DNA from: Eulemur rufifrons
Lineage: Eukaryota; Chordata; Mammalia; Primates; Lemuridae
Length of the DNA stretch: 64,000 nt
Assembly: GCF_041146395.1 (NCBI RefSeq)
Contig: NC_090984.1
Location: forward strand, 79,743,114-79,807,113
Direction: 5' to 3'
Shown: positions 1 through 10,974 of the stretch, piece after piece
Numbering within the stretch: the stretch's first letter is position 1
Layout of the letters: every line of letters starts with the position of its first letter
Made by a program: the position numbers and the translations under genes
The notes under the pieces: model-generated
What the model was told of the DNA's origin: nothing
What the model saw: the letters and a program-made list of their open reading frames with translations, nothing else
Databases searched by the model: none

Positions 1-2284
1 CCAGAGCAGAAAGCTCAAAGAATAAGAAAAATTGGTTAATACATAAAAAAGTTCAAGGTCATTATGTCTACTTGTACCTAGGTATTTATATTCCTTTAAA
101 TCTTGCTCTAATTTTGAATATCAATTAGATAACTCCAAAGTACTAATTACTGTTTTTCTTTAGCTGTTTACATAAAGAGTTAAAACATTTAAATTAAAAG
201 CCATGCACATAACTTTTTTTCTAAATTAACATTATCTGTTCAAAGTTTTCTCTTTCAATCAAACAGGTTATAGCCAAGACCTTGAGTCAGATTTTCCTAT
301 TCTAGCGTTTCTTAAAATATGGTTTATAGTTCACATAAATCAGAATAACATAGATTGTCTATTAAAAGTGAAGACTCATGATCCCTGCATCAGATATATA
401 GAATCATAATCTCTAAGTAAAAGGCTTTGTAGCTTACATTTTTTCCACAGACCTCCTAAGAAATTGTGATGCACGTTAAATTTTTAAAATCATTGCTTTA
501 CTTCCCTCTAATGTGAAACTCAAGATTGTACTTTCAACACTAGGATTAAATGTTTATATGCCATAGTAAGCCAGGAGAGGGCAGCAGAAAGCTGGAATTT
601 ATGGGAAAGAGGAAGACTCGAGGGTTCTTGGAAGTCACCTATAATTTGAGGGAAGATTCATCTAGGAAAGTAGATGAGCGTTTGTAACTGCAACTAAGAA
701 GCAAATATTTTGGTCCATTTTGGCAGATAATTAAAGAGAGCTTAAAGAGGTAAGAAGAGTTAATTCAAAACCCATGTATTAAAGTGGAAATCAAGTCAAC
801 TGGAAAACATTCCCAAGAAACAGATATTTAGGTCGTGTATATACACATAATAAAGAAGACATAGGCACTAGGGAAAAAGTGTTAGAACCAGAAACAAGCT
901 AAACAAAAAAACCATGACAAATTAGTGGAGATGATTGTGAAAATATAAATCCATTTATGTATTAACTGAATTCTTTAAGGAAAAAAATGGTCTGTATTGA
1001 ATTTAAAGGGACTTTGATCTGAGTTCTAACTTAAAAACTGATAATGCTGAACAAATAAAAAACAAAATCTTAAAGCGTAGATTTGCAAAATTCTTATAAG
1101 TGAGTTGAAAAACCTTTAGCTTTGTTTAATCTAAAATAGATTTTTTAGAGATTCTGTGAATCTTAACAACTACTTCCTTAATCCTCAGTTTTCCTACTCA
1201 CTGTTTTTTTTTTTTTTTTTTTTGGTCTAAGCAGTGCCTCTAGCTAACAATTTGAATTTCCCTTTCTTTATATTTTATATTTACCTTTTATTTTACTAAT
1301 GTACTTTTCCCTATTCTATTGACCTCTGCACATAAATGACAACTTCTTTCTTGTGGACTGAGTACACATTGTCTAGACACTTATGATAGTAACATCTCTT
1401 GCTAGAATATGTTCCTGAAATTTTTCTGCACTGAAATATCTTATGGTAATAATAATTCCATTGAAGTTATTGGCAAGTTGTTTTTTGTTAGAAGGAAAAG
1501 AAGTTCTTTACCTCAATCACCCTAATCCTTCTACCAGTAATTGTTTCAGATGTTTGTTCTTGCCAAAGGACAATGACTGGCCAAGTTTGTTTCCACATCT
1601 TGTCTGTTATGACTTATGCTGCCATATTTTTATTACCACATATAATATTAGATATATTCTGTAGATACATTAGATACATATTGTTAATTATTCCAATATT
1701 CCATGTGCTTAATTCCTTTAAACTAGTGAAACATAGCTTAACCTAGTATATTGCCAAATACATAAGGACAAGAGTGAAAAGTTGTATGCATTCAGAGATT
1801 TTAATGACATGGATAAATGACTTTTAATTATAAATATAACAAAGGAAAATAGCTAATCTATGACTAGTGTTTGTTTTATAGTGGGAACATATAGTCAAAA
1901 GGTAATATCTATTTTCAGAAATGGCTTAAGAAGAAAATAATGTTGTTTTTTGATGAAAAGAGAGAATTTTTATAGAGTAGCTGATAATAAATACTTAATT
2001 GGAAATTTTTAAAATTATTGTAAATATTCTTCTGTGAGGGTATTTAGGAAAGAAAATACAGACTAATTATGTTTTTTTTCCAGAAAGTCTTAATAGCCAA
2101 TTGAGGCTCAAGTTGAAAGAAAAGTTATTTAAGTGAACTATTTATATATGGTCTCAGAAAAATAATTTATATGAAAAAGTATGATGCTATCATAGTATTT
2201 AATGCCCATATAAGATAGTTTAGAGATATAAAACCTATTCCATAAATTAAACAGTTGAGACATTGCCATTAAAAGTCCCCTGCC
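1..2284. other. Non-coding, no recognised repeat
   Basis: I see no gene, RNA gene or recognisable transposon here. The sequence is AT-rich and the only conceptual ORF (73 codons near 1443) has no recognisable protein features. A run of 20 T lies at 1204-1223 and could be the remains of a minus-strand retroposon tail, but no body or target duplication is visible beside it. Confidence 0.5.
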
Positions 2285-2348
2285 ATATATATATACATGT
2301 ATATATATACACACACACACACATATATATGTATATGTATATATATAT
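2285..2348. repeat. (TA)n/(CA)n compound microsatellite
   Basis: Alternating TA blocks flank a central run of CA dinucleotides, with a few TATG interruptions. It is near-palindromic overall and could form hairpins or Z-DNA-prone structure. A short ORF on the minus strand here is only the translated repeat. Confidence 0.9.
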
Positions 2349-2947
2349 GGAGGCCTCAAAAGAAAAAATAAAAATGAACTTTTATTTGATTGAATAATTC
2401 TAAATGAAGAATATAGAAGAATGTAGGAGGGTAAACTGGGTCAAGTGAAAAGTTAAAATACCTACCAAAAGTTCTATAATATAAATACATTGAACCAAGA
2501 ACATAGATTAGGAAGAGAAGTTAGATGAGCTAACATTCAATATCTTTTCACTGCAGAGAAGGAATTCAGAAGCCTATCAGAGAAATTTAATAAAGATATT
2601 GAAAAAATAAAAAAAGAATCAAGCAGAGATTCTGGAGCTTAAGAATTCAATTGACAAACTGAGAAATGCATCAGTTTCTCAAAACAGAATTGGCTAAGCA
2701 GAAGAAAGAATTAGTGAGCTTGAAGACAAGCTATTTGAAAATCCACAGTCAAAAGAGAAAAAACAAGAAAGAATACGAAAAAATGAAGCAATCTTACAAA
2801 ATCTACAAAATAGACTCAAAATGGCAAATCTAAGAGTTATTGGCCTTAAAGAGGGGGTAGAGAGAGAGATTGGGGTAGAAAATTTATTCAAAGAAACAAT
2901 AGCAGAGAACTTTTGAAATCTAAAGAAAGATATGTATATTTAGGCAC

Positions 2948-3060
2948 AGCAAGTAGATTTAAATCAAACAAGACTACTTCAAGCCATTTAATAGTCATCA
3001 TAAAACACCAAGAAGATTTAACTCAAAGAAGACTACCTCAAGACATTTAATAATCAAACT
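2948..3060 (+). repeat. 59-bp imperfect tandem duplication inside L1 ORF1
   Basis: The unit near 2948-3006 (containing 'agatttaaatcaaacaagac') is repeated near 3007-3060 ('agatttaactcaaagaagac') with a period of 59 bases. The L1 consensus I remember has this stretch only once. Because 59 is not a multiple of three, the duplication breaks the ORF1 frame. The two units now differ at several positions, so the event is old. Confidence 0.7.
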
Positions 3061-4208
3061 CCCAAAGGTCACAGATAAAGAAAAGGTCCTAAGGGAAGCA
3101 AGAAAAAAGAAAAACATAACATATAAAGGAGCTCCAATACATCTTCTGGCAGACTTCTCAGTGGAAACTTTACAGGCCTGGAGAGAGTGGCATGACATAT
3201 TCAAAGTGCTGAAGGAGAAAAACCTTAACCCTAGAATATTATATCCTGCAAAAATATCCTTCAAACATGGAGGTGAAATAAAGACTTTCCCAGAAAAACA
3301 AAAGCCGAAAAATTTTATCAACACCAGACTTGTCCTACAAGAAATGCTAAAAAGAATTCTTAAATCTGAAAGAAAAAGACTCTCATGAACAATAAGAAAT
3401 CTTCTAAGGTATACAACTCACTGGAAACAGTAAGTACACAAATTATTAGTGATGTAATTGCTGTGCTTAAATCACTCATATCTTGAGTAGAACGACTAAA
3501 AAACAAACCTATCAAAAATAACTGCAATAAATTTTTGAGAGATAGATAGTATAAAAAGATATGGATGGAAACAACAAAAAGGTAAAAAGCCAGGGGGTGG
3601 GGGATGGAGTTAAAGTGTAGAATTTCTGTTAGATTTCTCTTTGCTTGTTTATTTATTTGTCTGTTTGTAAGATGCTGCATTGTCATATGTTTAAAATAAT
3701 TGGTTATGAAATGTATTTTGCAAGCCTCATGGTAACCTCAAATCAAAAAACCTACATTCAGATACACAGAAAATAAAAAGCAAGAAATTAAAACATGCTG
3801 CCATAGAAAATCACTTTTAACAAAGGAAGACAGGAAGGAAGTAATAAAGAAAGAGAGGACCACAAAACCACCAGAAATCAAATAACCACATGGCAGTAGT
3901 AAGTCCTTACCTATTAATAATAACATCGAATGTGAATGGACTAAAATTTTCAATCAAAAGACATAGAGAGACTGAATAGATAAAAACAAATAAATAAACA
4001 AATGAAAAACAAAACAAGAGCCAACTATGTGTTGTCTATAGGAAACACACTTCACCTATAGAGACACAAATAGGTTGAAAATAAAGGGATGGAAAAAGGT
4101 ATTCCATACAAATGGAAACCAAATAAGAGCAAGAGTAGTTATATTTTTATCAGATAAAATAGATTTCAGTAGAAAACCTGAAAAAAAGACAAAGAAGGTC
4201 ATTATATA

Positions 4209-4620
4209 ATGATAAAGGGGTCAATTCAGCAAGAGGATATAACAATTCTAAATATATGTGCATCCAACACTGGAGCACCCAAATATATACAGCAAATACT
4301 ATTGGAGCTAAAGAGAGACATAGACCCCAATATAATAATTGGTGGAGACCTCAGCATTCCACTTTCAGCATTGGACAGATCATTCAGACAGAAAATCAGC
4401 AAAGAAATATTGGACTTAATCTGTATTATAGAACAAATGGACCAAATCGATATTTACAGAACATTTCACCCAACAGCTGCAGACTACACATTCTTCTCCT
4501 CAGCTCATGGATCATTCTCAACAATATACCATACGTTAGGCCACAATACAAGACTCAAAAAAATGGAAAAAAATTGAATTCATACCAAATATTTTCTCTG
4601 ATCACGATGGAATAAAATTA
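4209..4620 (+). pseudogene. L1 ORF2 endonuclease-domain remnant
   Basis: This is part of the apurinic-endonuclease domain of L1 ORF2, which in live elements nicks target DNA. The frame beginning at 4209 gives MIKGSIQQEDITILNI followed by an IIIGGDLSIPLSALDRS stretch. That corresponds to the usual GDFN catalytic motif, here degraded to GDLS. A later IDIYRTFHP stretch is typical of L1. The conserved aspartate expected in the S-x-I-D-H motif is lost (STIYHT). The terminal SDHDG motif survives at about 4600 but in another frame. It is clearly non-functional. Confidence 0.85.
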
Positions 4621-5162
4621 GAAATCAATAACAAGAGAAACATTGGAAATTATATAAACACATGAAAATTAAACTATATGCTCCTGAATGACCTGTAGGT
4701 CAATGAAGAGATAAAGAAGGAAATTTTAAAAATTTCTAAAAATAAATGAAAATGAAAGCACAACATATCAAAGCCTATGGGATACAGCAAAAACAGTAAT
4801 AAGAGGAAAGTTTGTAGCAATAAGTGCCTACATCAAAAAAGTAGAAAAGGCTACAAATAAACAACCTAATGATGCATCTCAAAGAGCAGAGGACAAGAGG
4901 AAACCAAACTCAAAATTAGGGGAGAAAAGAAATAATAAAGATCAGAGCAGGAATAAATGAACTTGAAACCACAAAAAAAAAAAAAAAATACAAAAGATCA
5001 ATGACACAAAAAGTTAGGTTTTCTGAAAAGATAAACAAAATTGATATACTTTTAGCCAGATGAAGAAAAAAAGAGAGAAGATCCAAATAAATAAAATCAG
5101 GGATGAAAAAGGAAACATCACAACTGATACTGTAGAAATGCAAAGGATCATTAGAGACTACT

Positions 5163-5462
5163 ATGAGCAACTATATGCCAATAAATTCAAACCTAGAAGA
5201 AATGAATAAATTTCTAGACACAAACAACCTACCAAGATTGAACCAGGAAGAAATCCAAAACCTGAATAAATCAATAACAAGTAATAAGATAGAAGCAGTA
5301 ATAAAAGGTCTGCCATCAAAGAAAAGCTCAGGACCTTTTGGCTTCACTGCTGAATTCTACCATGCATTCAAAGAACTAATACCAATCCTACTTAAAGTAT
5401 TCCAAAAAGTGAGGAGGAGGGAATACTCCCGAACTCATCCTTTGAGGCCTGTATCACCCTGA
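5163..5462 (+). pseudogene. L1 ORF2 start-of-RT remnant, interrupted by Alu
   Basis: A 99-codon frame covers the segment leading into the reverse-transcriptase domain. It shows [17 protein letters not shown], then [20 protein letters not shown]. The normal SPGPDGFTAEFY motif has D replaced by F. The RT sequence is cut at 5502 by an Alu and continues at 5846. The finger/palm motif [12 protein letters not shown] is still readable, but the catalytic FADD part is absent. It is a dead relic. Confidence 0.85.
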
Positions 5463-5490
5463 TACCAAAACCCTCCAAAGACACAACAAT

Positions 5491-5502
5491 AAAAGAAAAC
5501 TA
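5491..5502. repeat. Target-site duplication, left copy (Alu at 5503)
   Basis: The 12-mer AAAAGAAAACTA lies immediately before the Alu. It recurs after the poly(A) tail at 5834-5845, where the interrupted L1 resumes. The match is perfect, as expected for recent L1-endonuclease-mediated insertion at a TTTT/A-type site. Confidence 0.9.
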
Positions 5503-5845
5503 GACCGGGTGCGGTGGCTCACGCCTGTAATCCTAGCACTCTGGGAGTCCGAGGTGGGCGGATCGTTTGAGCTCAGGAGTTCGAGACCAGCCTGAGCAAG
5601 AGCGAGACCCCATCTCTACTAAAAATAGAAAGAAATTATATGTACAGCTAAAAATATATATAGAAAAAATTAGCCGGGCATGGTGGCGCATGCCTGTAGT
5701 CCCAGCTACTCGGGAGGCTGAGACAGGAGGATCGCTTGAGCTCAGGAGTTTGAGGTTGCTGTGAGCTAGGCTGACGCCACGGCACTCACTCTAACCTGGG
5801 CAACAGAGTGAGACTCTGTCTCAAAAAAAAAAAAAAAGAAAACTA
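5503..5845 (+). mobile_element. Alu (strepsirrhine-type dimer), young, nested in L1
   Basis: This is a full-length 7SL-derived dimeric SINE starting 'gaccgggtgcggtggctcac'. It has A-box and B-box promoter sequence in the left arm (the 'gagttcgagaccagcctg' region, 5577-5594), an extended A-rich linker at about 5625-5668, the right arm 'agccgggcatggtggcgcat', and a 3' A tail. A perfect 12-bp target duplication ends at 5845. It carries the linker variant 'aaattatatgtacagctaaa', shared almost exactly with the Alu at 55261, so both belong to the same subfamily. The TSD and high identity indicate a lineage-recent insertion. Confidence 0.95.
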
Positions 5846-6013
5846 TAGGCCAATATCTCTGATGAACATAGATGCAAAACTCCTGGACAAAATACTAGAA
5901 AGCCAAATTCAACAACATATTTGAAAGATTATTCATCATGATCAAGTGGGATTTATCCTAGGGATGAAAGGATGTTTCAATATATGCAAATCAATGTGAC
6001 ACATCATATCAGA

Positions 6014-7061
6014 CATGGAAACAAGCAGTGGCTTCATCTAAACATGGTGGCTTCACAGGCTGTTCCACCAGTGACATAGCACAGTAATGGTGAGCTATGT
6101 AGAACTCTCTCTTACTCTCACTTCACGATGTCAATTTGGTATCTAAACATTTTTTTTCCACATGTAGTAGCATTTCAACTTATTCCAGTGCATACAACTA
6201 AAGTTATAATGACTACTTTATAATCCTCTTGTTGTAGCCTTCCAGGTCTTTATTTCTCCAATCTCTCCAACATCTGTACAAATCTCAAATTCCTATAATA
6301 AAGCCCTTTGCTGTAATAACTTTGGTTGGCTCTGTTCTACTATTCATGATCAATAGCAGTGCTATGTGCTACAGCACATTGGAGCCTTAGTCAAAGGGGA
6401 AAATCAGTAGCACTGACCGGTTATTATTTAAAATTTTAGTATTTTTATCATGGATTTTTTTATCAGTTTGATTTTTTAAAATATTACTCTAAATATTACT
6501 TCTCTCACGGATTGACTTTTTTGGCATCACCTAAATTTTGCTCTCAGGAGAGTCCTTCACTTTCCTCACCTTGGTCCTTGGCCTCGCCCTGGTATATGTG
6601 TACATCATTTTTTTCTGATTTTTTAAAGACAAAATTGTTTAATTTTGAATGTCTTCTGTGTCCCCCATATCTAATCTTCTATTTTCTTATCCTTTGCATT
6701 TCTCTGTTCCATCACTTTGAATTTTAGGAAGAATTCCTCAACTTCTTTTCTATGCCAGTAATATACTTTACTAAAAGGTGAGTTCTGTGGCTAGGATATC
6801 ATTTTCTTAACCTATTTTTTCTTTGAAATACTTGTCATATACATTCATATTTAAATCTCAGTTTCCTTTATTTTGTGCCCTTGATTATCTTTTGTGACTT
6901 CCATATTGCCTCCATGTCAAGAATTTCAAAGAGGTTTTGAAGAGTTGTTCTGCTTTTTAGCCAACAACCCTTTCCTAGTTAAGATCATCCTTTGAAACAG
7001 TAGGAAGCCATTCTATTTTCCATGCCCTTGAATAGGTTGTCAGTGATGAATTATCAGGGTT
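6014..7061. other. Non-coding, family unknown; weak LTR-like polyadenylation block
   Basis: No gene is visible. Around 6290-6340 the stretch 'cctataataaagccctttgc' followed by a T/G-rich run resembles the polyadenylation part of an LTR. I could not find matching LTR ends (TG...CA) or a target duplication, so this stays an impression. Confidence 0.3.
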
Positions 7062-7111
7062 TTTGCTTTTTCTCTTTTCTTTTTTTCTTTTCTTTTCTTT
7101 TTTCTTTTTTT
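7062..7111. repeat. Pyrimidine tract (CTTTT)n
   Basis: T-rich CTTTT/TTTTC repeats run into the head of the minus-strand Alu. They are most likely its expanded and degraded A tail seen on the opposite strand. Confidence 0.85.
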
Positions 7112-7381
7112 AGATGAGGTCTTGCTCTATTGCCTGGCTAGAGTACAGTGGCATCATTATAGCTCTCTGCAACCTCAACTCCTGGGCTCAAGTGATCCTC
7201 CTGCCTCAGCCTTCTGAGTAGCTAGGAGTACAGGTGCATGCCACTGTGCTTAGCTATTTTTTCTATTTTTTTTTTAGAGAGACAGGGTCTCACTATGTTG
7301 CTCAGGCTGGTCTTGAACTCCTAGTATCAAGGATCCACCCACCTCAGCCTCCCAAAGTACCAGTATTAAATGCATGAGCCA
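7112..7381 (-). mobile_element. Old Alu (AluJ-like), minus strand
   Basis: A degenerate dimeric Alu is read on the minus strand. On the + strand one sees 'cttgctctattgcctggcta', 'cctgggctcaagtgatcctc' and 'gctggtcttgaactcctag'. It lacks the long strepsirrhine linker of the younger Alus in this window and is much more diverged, so it probably predates the strepsirrhine radiation. No clean target duplication is visible. Confidence 0.88.
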
Positions 7382-9760
7382 GGGTTTTTCCTTTACTTAT
7401 TCTATAATCTAATCATGATTTTGCCAATAGACAGGCCATTTGCCTTGCTTATTTTTCATTTTTAGGTTAGATAGAAACTTTTATCACAGCTAGAATGAGA
7501 GTGTGTACTGATATTTAAAAGTTCTGTCCAATACTCCATACTTATTAATAGCAAGCATTCAGCTAGTACAGCCTTACTGGGTTAAAGTGGGATGTTCCTT
7601 AAACTCCTTTCCTGATTCCTTTCAATTAGTTTCTGATTTCTCACAAAGGGGATTTTTCAGTGTTTGTTGATGAATCAGTATGTTTGTGGGGGAGAAGGAG
7701 GGTCCAGGGCTTCCTATTCCACTACCTTGCTCTTGTGATGATTCTTATATTAAATTTCTTTATTTATGAAATCAGAGATAATAAAATGATACAATGGTAT
7801 ATCATTGTATGCATCCCCATATAAACACATGAATATATACATATATATGTATGCATGTGTGTGTGAAAGTTAAATGTCTAAGAATACATTAGAAATGATA
7901 AAAAAAAAGATCATGAGAAAGGCAAGCTCTCTGGATTTTATAGCTGATTTAGCATTTTTCCAATTTTTCCATGTTTTACTACATTTCTAAAAGTTTCTAA
8001 ATATAAACATTTCTAATATATGATTTATGTCACTATATCTCTATTGAATGTTTAAAAGATATTTTTTGTTTTGACTCTATGGACATGATTCTATGTCAGT
8101 ACAGTAGTTGATTCTGCGATAAGTAAACAGAAAAGTTTTGTTTCTCTCTTCCCTCCTCAAACGAGTGCTTGTGGCATAAATTAGTCCACTCATGGTTATG
8201 CATCATTACTCACTGACATCTCCATGTGACAGAAAATTTTTAAAAAATCACCTTGAAACAAAAGCCAAGCTGGTGAGACACCAGATGGGAAATGGATTTT
8301 TAAATATGCTCTGCTATTTCTTTTCAGATTTAGCTTACAGTTTTTTCATAAAACTGTACAGATAAATGCTCAAACATTCAAATTTTGACAGGTGAGTCAT
8401 AGAGACAGTTGACAACTTTAAATGATCTAGTTATCAAGTTGTATCAAATATTTCTTATTAAATGATCTCTATTGCACATTGTTACTATATAAAAATTAAT
8501 ATTCTCTAATTTTCTGTTGGTTGCATTATTGAATAGTCTATTTTTGTAATTTTAAATGTTTTTGATCCATTTACACTCACTACCACAATATAAAATGTAT
8601 TAGACTATAACAATCTCTTTTATCTTAGAAATTTGATTAATTTGAAAATAAAATGTATTTTTTAAACTTTTATGCCATTTACTTAAATTATCCATTTTAT
8701 CACATAAACTATGAACTAAAAATCACTCCATTTGCATATTTTAAATCACAGGAATATTATAAGAATATAAAGTCTGAGATTCGAACCTTGAATATAAGTC
8801 ATGTTGAGAGGTAATGACTATTGTCCTCATTCACCCATGTTCTTGCTGATAGATTTAATAGAATTAAACTGATGTCACATAAAGTTGATCATATTTTGGC
8901 CATATTAGCATCATTCCATTTTGTAAAAGGAAATAATTACTGTCCCCCTTTACTTCCTTAACCTGGTTTCATACATAACTATATTAAAAGAAATTATTTT
9001 ATTTTAAATGTACTCATAGTCATGACAGTTGAAAGAAATAATGCAATTTTAATAGTCCCTTCTTATCTAACCTAATCAATTCATGAAAGAAAAAAATCTT
9101 CTTATAATTCGATCATCAGAGATCTGAAAAGCAGATGATTAAAACGATCTAAAAGTATTTCTAAGCCATCTGGGAGTGTACAGATTGGTAGAGCAACCAC
9201 TGACATAATGATGAAAGAAATTACCTAAAGACATTTTGATTTGAGAGAGAGAGGGAGGAGGTTAGTTCCAGATGAATTAGGGGAAAGAAGAAAAGAAGGA
9301 AGAATGGGAGAATGTTCATGTAGACTAAGGACCGGGTCTAGGAACTAGCTGGGGAGCTAAGATTAAGAATATAACTTTAGATTTGGGCTGCTTATAATTT
9401 TAGGAAAGGCATGGAAAATTGAGGAGTCTATTCTTGGTACAAAGATCTTATAATTTTTTAAAATACGACATTAAACTTATACTGTAGGTTTGCCATCTTT
9501 ATTTCCAAGAAACAGTAGCTGGACTGAGAGGAGTCGCTTAAAAAAATTAAGATGATGATTTTTATTCAGCTATTTCATTGAGCCCTAATGGTCATTAGAG
9601 CTGAAAAGAAGGCCAAAGGTACCTCTAGTTGATAAATAAGCCATTTGCTACATGGAAAACTGTCGAAACCAAGATAGTCAGAATTAATGACTAGGGGTTT
9701 AAACAAATCACTTATGTTAAAAATCCAATCAGAAAAAAAAACATATAAAAGTAGTTAATA
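7382..9760. other. Mostly unique non-coding sequence; possible old repeat near 7650-7735
   Basis: No gene. A stretch at about 7650-7735 ending 'ccactaccttgctcttgtga' resembles a piece of an old L1 5' region on the minus strand, but the match is too short to call. The rest is AT-rich and featureless to me, with a minor (TA)/(TG) run near 7830-7865. Confidence 0.35.
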
Positions 9761-10015
9761 ACAGTAGTTGAGATTTGGAGTCCAAAACAACTGGATTCAA
9801 ATCATGTTTTTCTAGCATTATTAGCTGTGTGACCAGATTTAAACTATTTACTCTCTGAAACTCACCTTCTTCATATAAAATGAGCACGTACTATGAGCAT
9901 GGTAAGAATAGATTTAAGGGGGTTAAATGAGATAAGGCATAGTAAAGTACTGGGCACAGTGACTGGCACATGGCAGATACATATTATATTTTGGTTATTG
10001 TCATTGTTATCAATA
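9761..10015 (+). mobile_element. MIR SINE
   Basis: This ancient mammalian SINE is in sense orientation. It retains the core 'gctgtgtgacc' at about 9824, the 'actggcacatggcagataca' tail near 9961, and the intervening 'ggttaaatgagataa' block. It is tRNA-derived and long inactive. Divergence is high, as usual for this family. Confidence 0.88.
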
Positions 10016-10199
10016 TAATAATTATGATGTCTGGTTTGTAGGTGACAGCTTCCAAGTCTAGAAACATAAAACGATCATGGTTCAGACTTAAGCAAGAACA
10101 ATACATAGACCCCAATCTACCTATCAATTTTCCTTGTCAGGAAACATGCTGTAGCTCAAAATTAAACAATAATGGAGATTAAAATTTGATATTACATGT

Positions 10200-10555
10200 A
10201 GCATGACAAACCCATCAGGGTGGCGGATGGCCAGATCTCATCCTGTCAGCTCAGGGGACAAGGTGGGAACCTGCCCTGGCCCAGACACCATCCCATTGCA
10301 GAGTGCGGTCACTCGCACACCCACACTCACTCACACTCACTCAGTCAGACTGGAACCATGTAGACATATCAGTGAATGTGTACACAGCTTTGGGATGCGG
10401 GAGGAAGCTGGGGTACCAGGAGAAAAGGCATGCAGACATGGGGAGGACATGCAAACTCCACAAAGACAGCAGCCCTGGCCTGAAATAGATTTTTTTCTAG
10501 GCAATGTCATAACAAAGCAACATTGAACTCCACAACGTTATTTTAGCAACTATTG
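10200..10555. repeat. Old interspersed repeat, family not named
   Basis: A GC-richer block holds 'cactcactcacactcactca', 'gctttgggatgcgggaggaa' and 'acatgcaaactccacaaaga', then 'attgaactccacaacgttat'. I recognise this order of motifs as a high-copy vertebrate interspersed element but cannot name it. A 107-codon ORF runs through it (10203-10526). Because the reading frame coincides with the repeat and shows no domain, I do not call it a gene. Confidence 0.6.
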
Positions 10556-10826
10556 TATATTAAGAAAAAAACCAAGCACCTTTGAAAAAAATGGCAATTA
10601 GGATTTCTAGAAAATACAGACATTACAATGAATATGCAGAATACTAGACATTGTTTCAGAGAAAATTAGTTATTTAAAATATCTAAAACAGAAATGAAGA
10701 GATGAATATAATCAAGAAAAATTAAGAGATATGAAAGACATAGTAAGAAGGGCAAAACATATGTCTGATTGGAAGAGCCCGATCCAGGAACTCAAAGTTT
10801 TCTGTATAGATACAGTAGAAATTTGA

Positions 10827-10948
10827 CAGAGATAGAGATAGAGATAGAGGTAGACATAGAGCTAGATAAGGGAAGGAGGGAGGAAGTGGAAGGAGAGAAG
10901 GAATGGGAGGAGAAAGAGAGAAAGAAAGAGAGAGAGAGGAGAAAATGT
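10827..10948. repeat. (GATAGA)n followed by polypurine tract
   Basis: GATAGA units at 10827-10870 grade into an almost pure A/G stretch of about 80 bases. Such homopurine DNA can form triplexes (H-DNA). The charged ORF across it (Glu/Lys/Arg-rich, 10769-10972) is an artefact of the repeat. Confidence 0.88.
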
Positions 10949-10974
10949 GAACAGCGTTATATATTTAAGTAAAA

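Larger units (their letters stand above)
2550..6013 (+). mobile_element. Old L1 (L1M-type), 5' and 3' truncated, split by an Alu
   Basis: This is a degenerate LINE-1 in sense orientation. An ORF1-like part (about 2550-3390) includes the C-terminal stretch around 3161-3388, with residues LQAWREWHDIFKVLKEK and ILYPAKISFKHGGEIKTF. A roughly 500-base A-rich inter-ORF spacer follows, of the sort I recall from older L1M elements. ORF2 starts near 3900. The endonuclease region near 4209-4620 keeps IQQEDITILNI and the SDHDG motif. The RT start near 5163-5462 keeps LPSKKSSGP and [16 protein letters not shown]2 resumes after the Alu at 5846 with [18 protein letters not shown] and HHDQVGFILGMKG. Homology stops before the RT active-site motif, so the 3' half is missing. 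Stops and frameshifts are frequent, so it cannot code. The exact subfamily is uncertain. Confidence 0.93.

Noticed and set aside
2285..2348. Repeated short units as a possible CRISPR or satellite array
   Set aside because: Only dinucleotide microsatellite repeats. No spacer-repeat structure occurs anywhere in the window.
5567..5764. 65-codon ORF, nearly identical to one at 55325-55522
   Set aside because: Both are translations of the Alu left and right arms. The similarity reflects shared Alu ancestry, not a gene family.
6290..6360. LTR polyadenylation region of an endogenous retrovirus
   Set aside because: AATAAA followed by a T/G-rich stretch is suggestive, but no LTR boundaries, second LTR, internal retroviral sequence or target duplication are visible.
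8776..8800. 'gattcgaacc' as a tRNA T-loop (minus strand) or MIR core
   Set aside because: No cloverleaf arms, acceptor stem or D-arm can be found around it, and flanking MIR landmarks are missing.
10769..10972. Glu/Arg/Lys-rich ORF
   Set aside because: It is the translation of the (GATAGA)n and polypurine tract.
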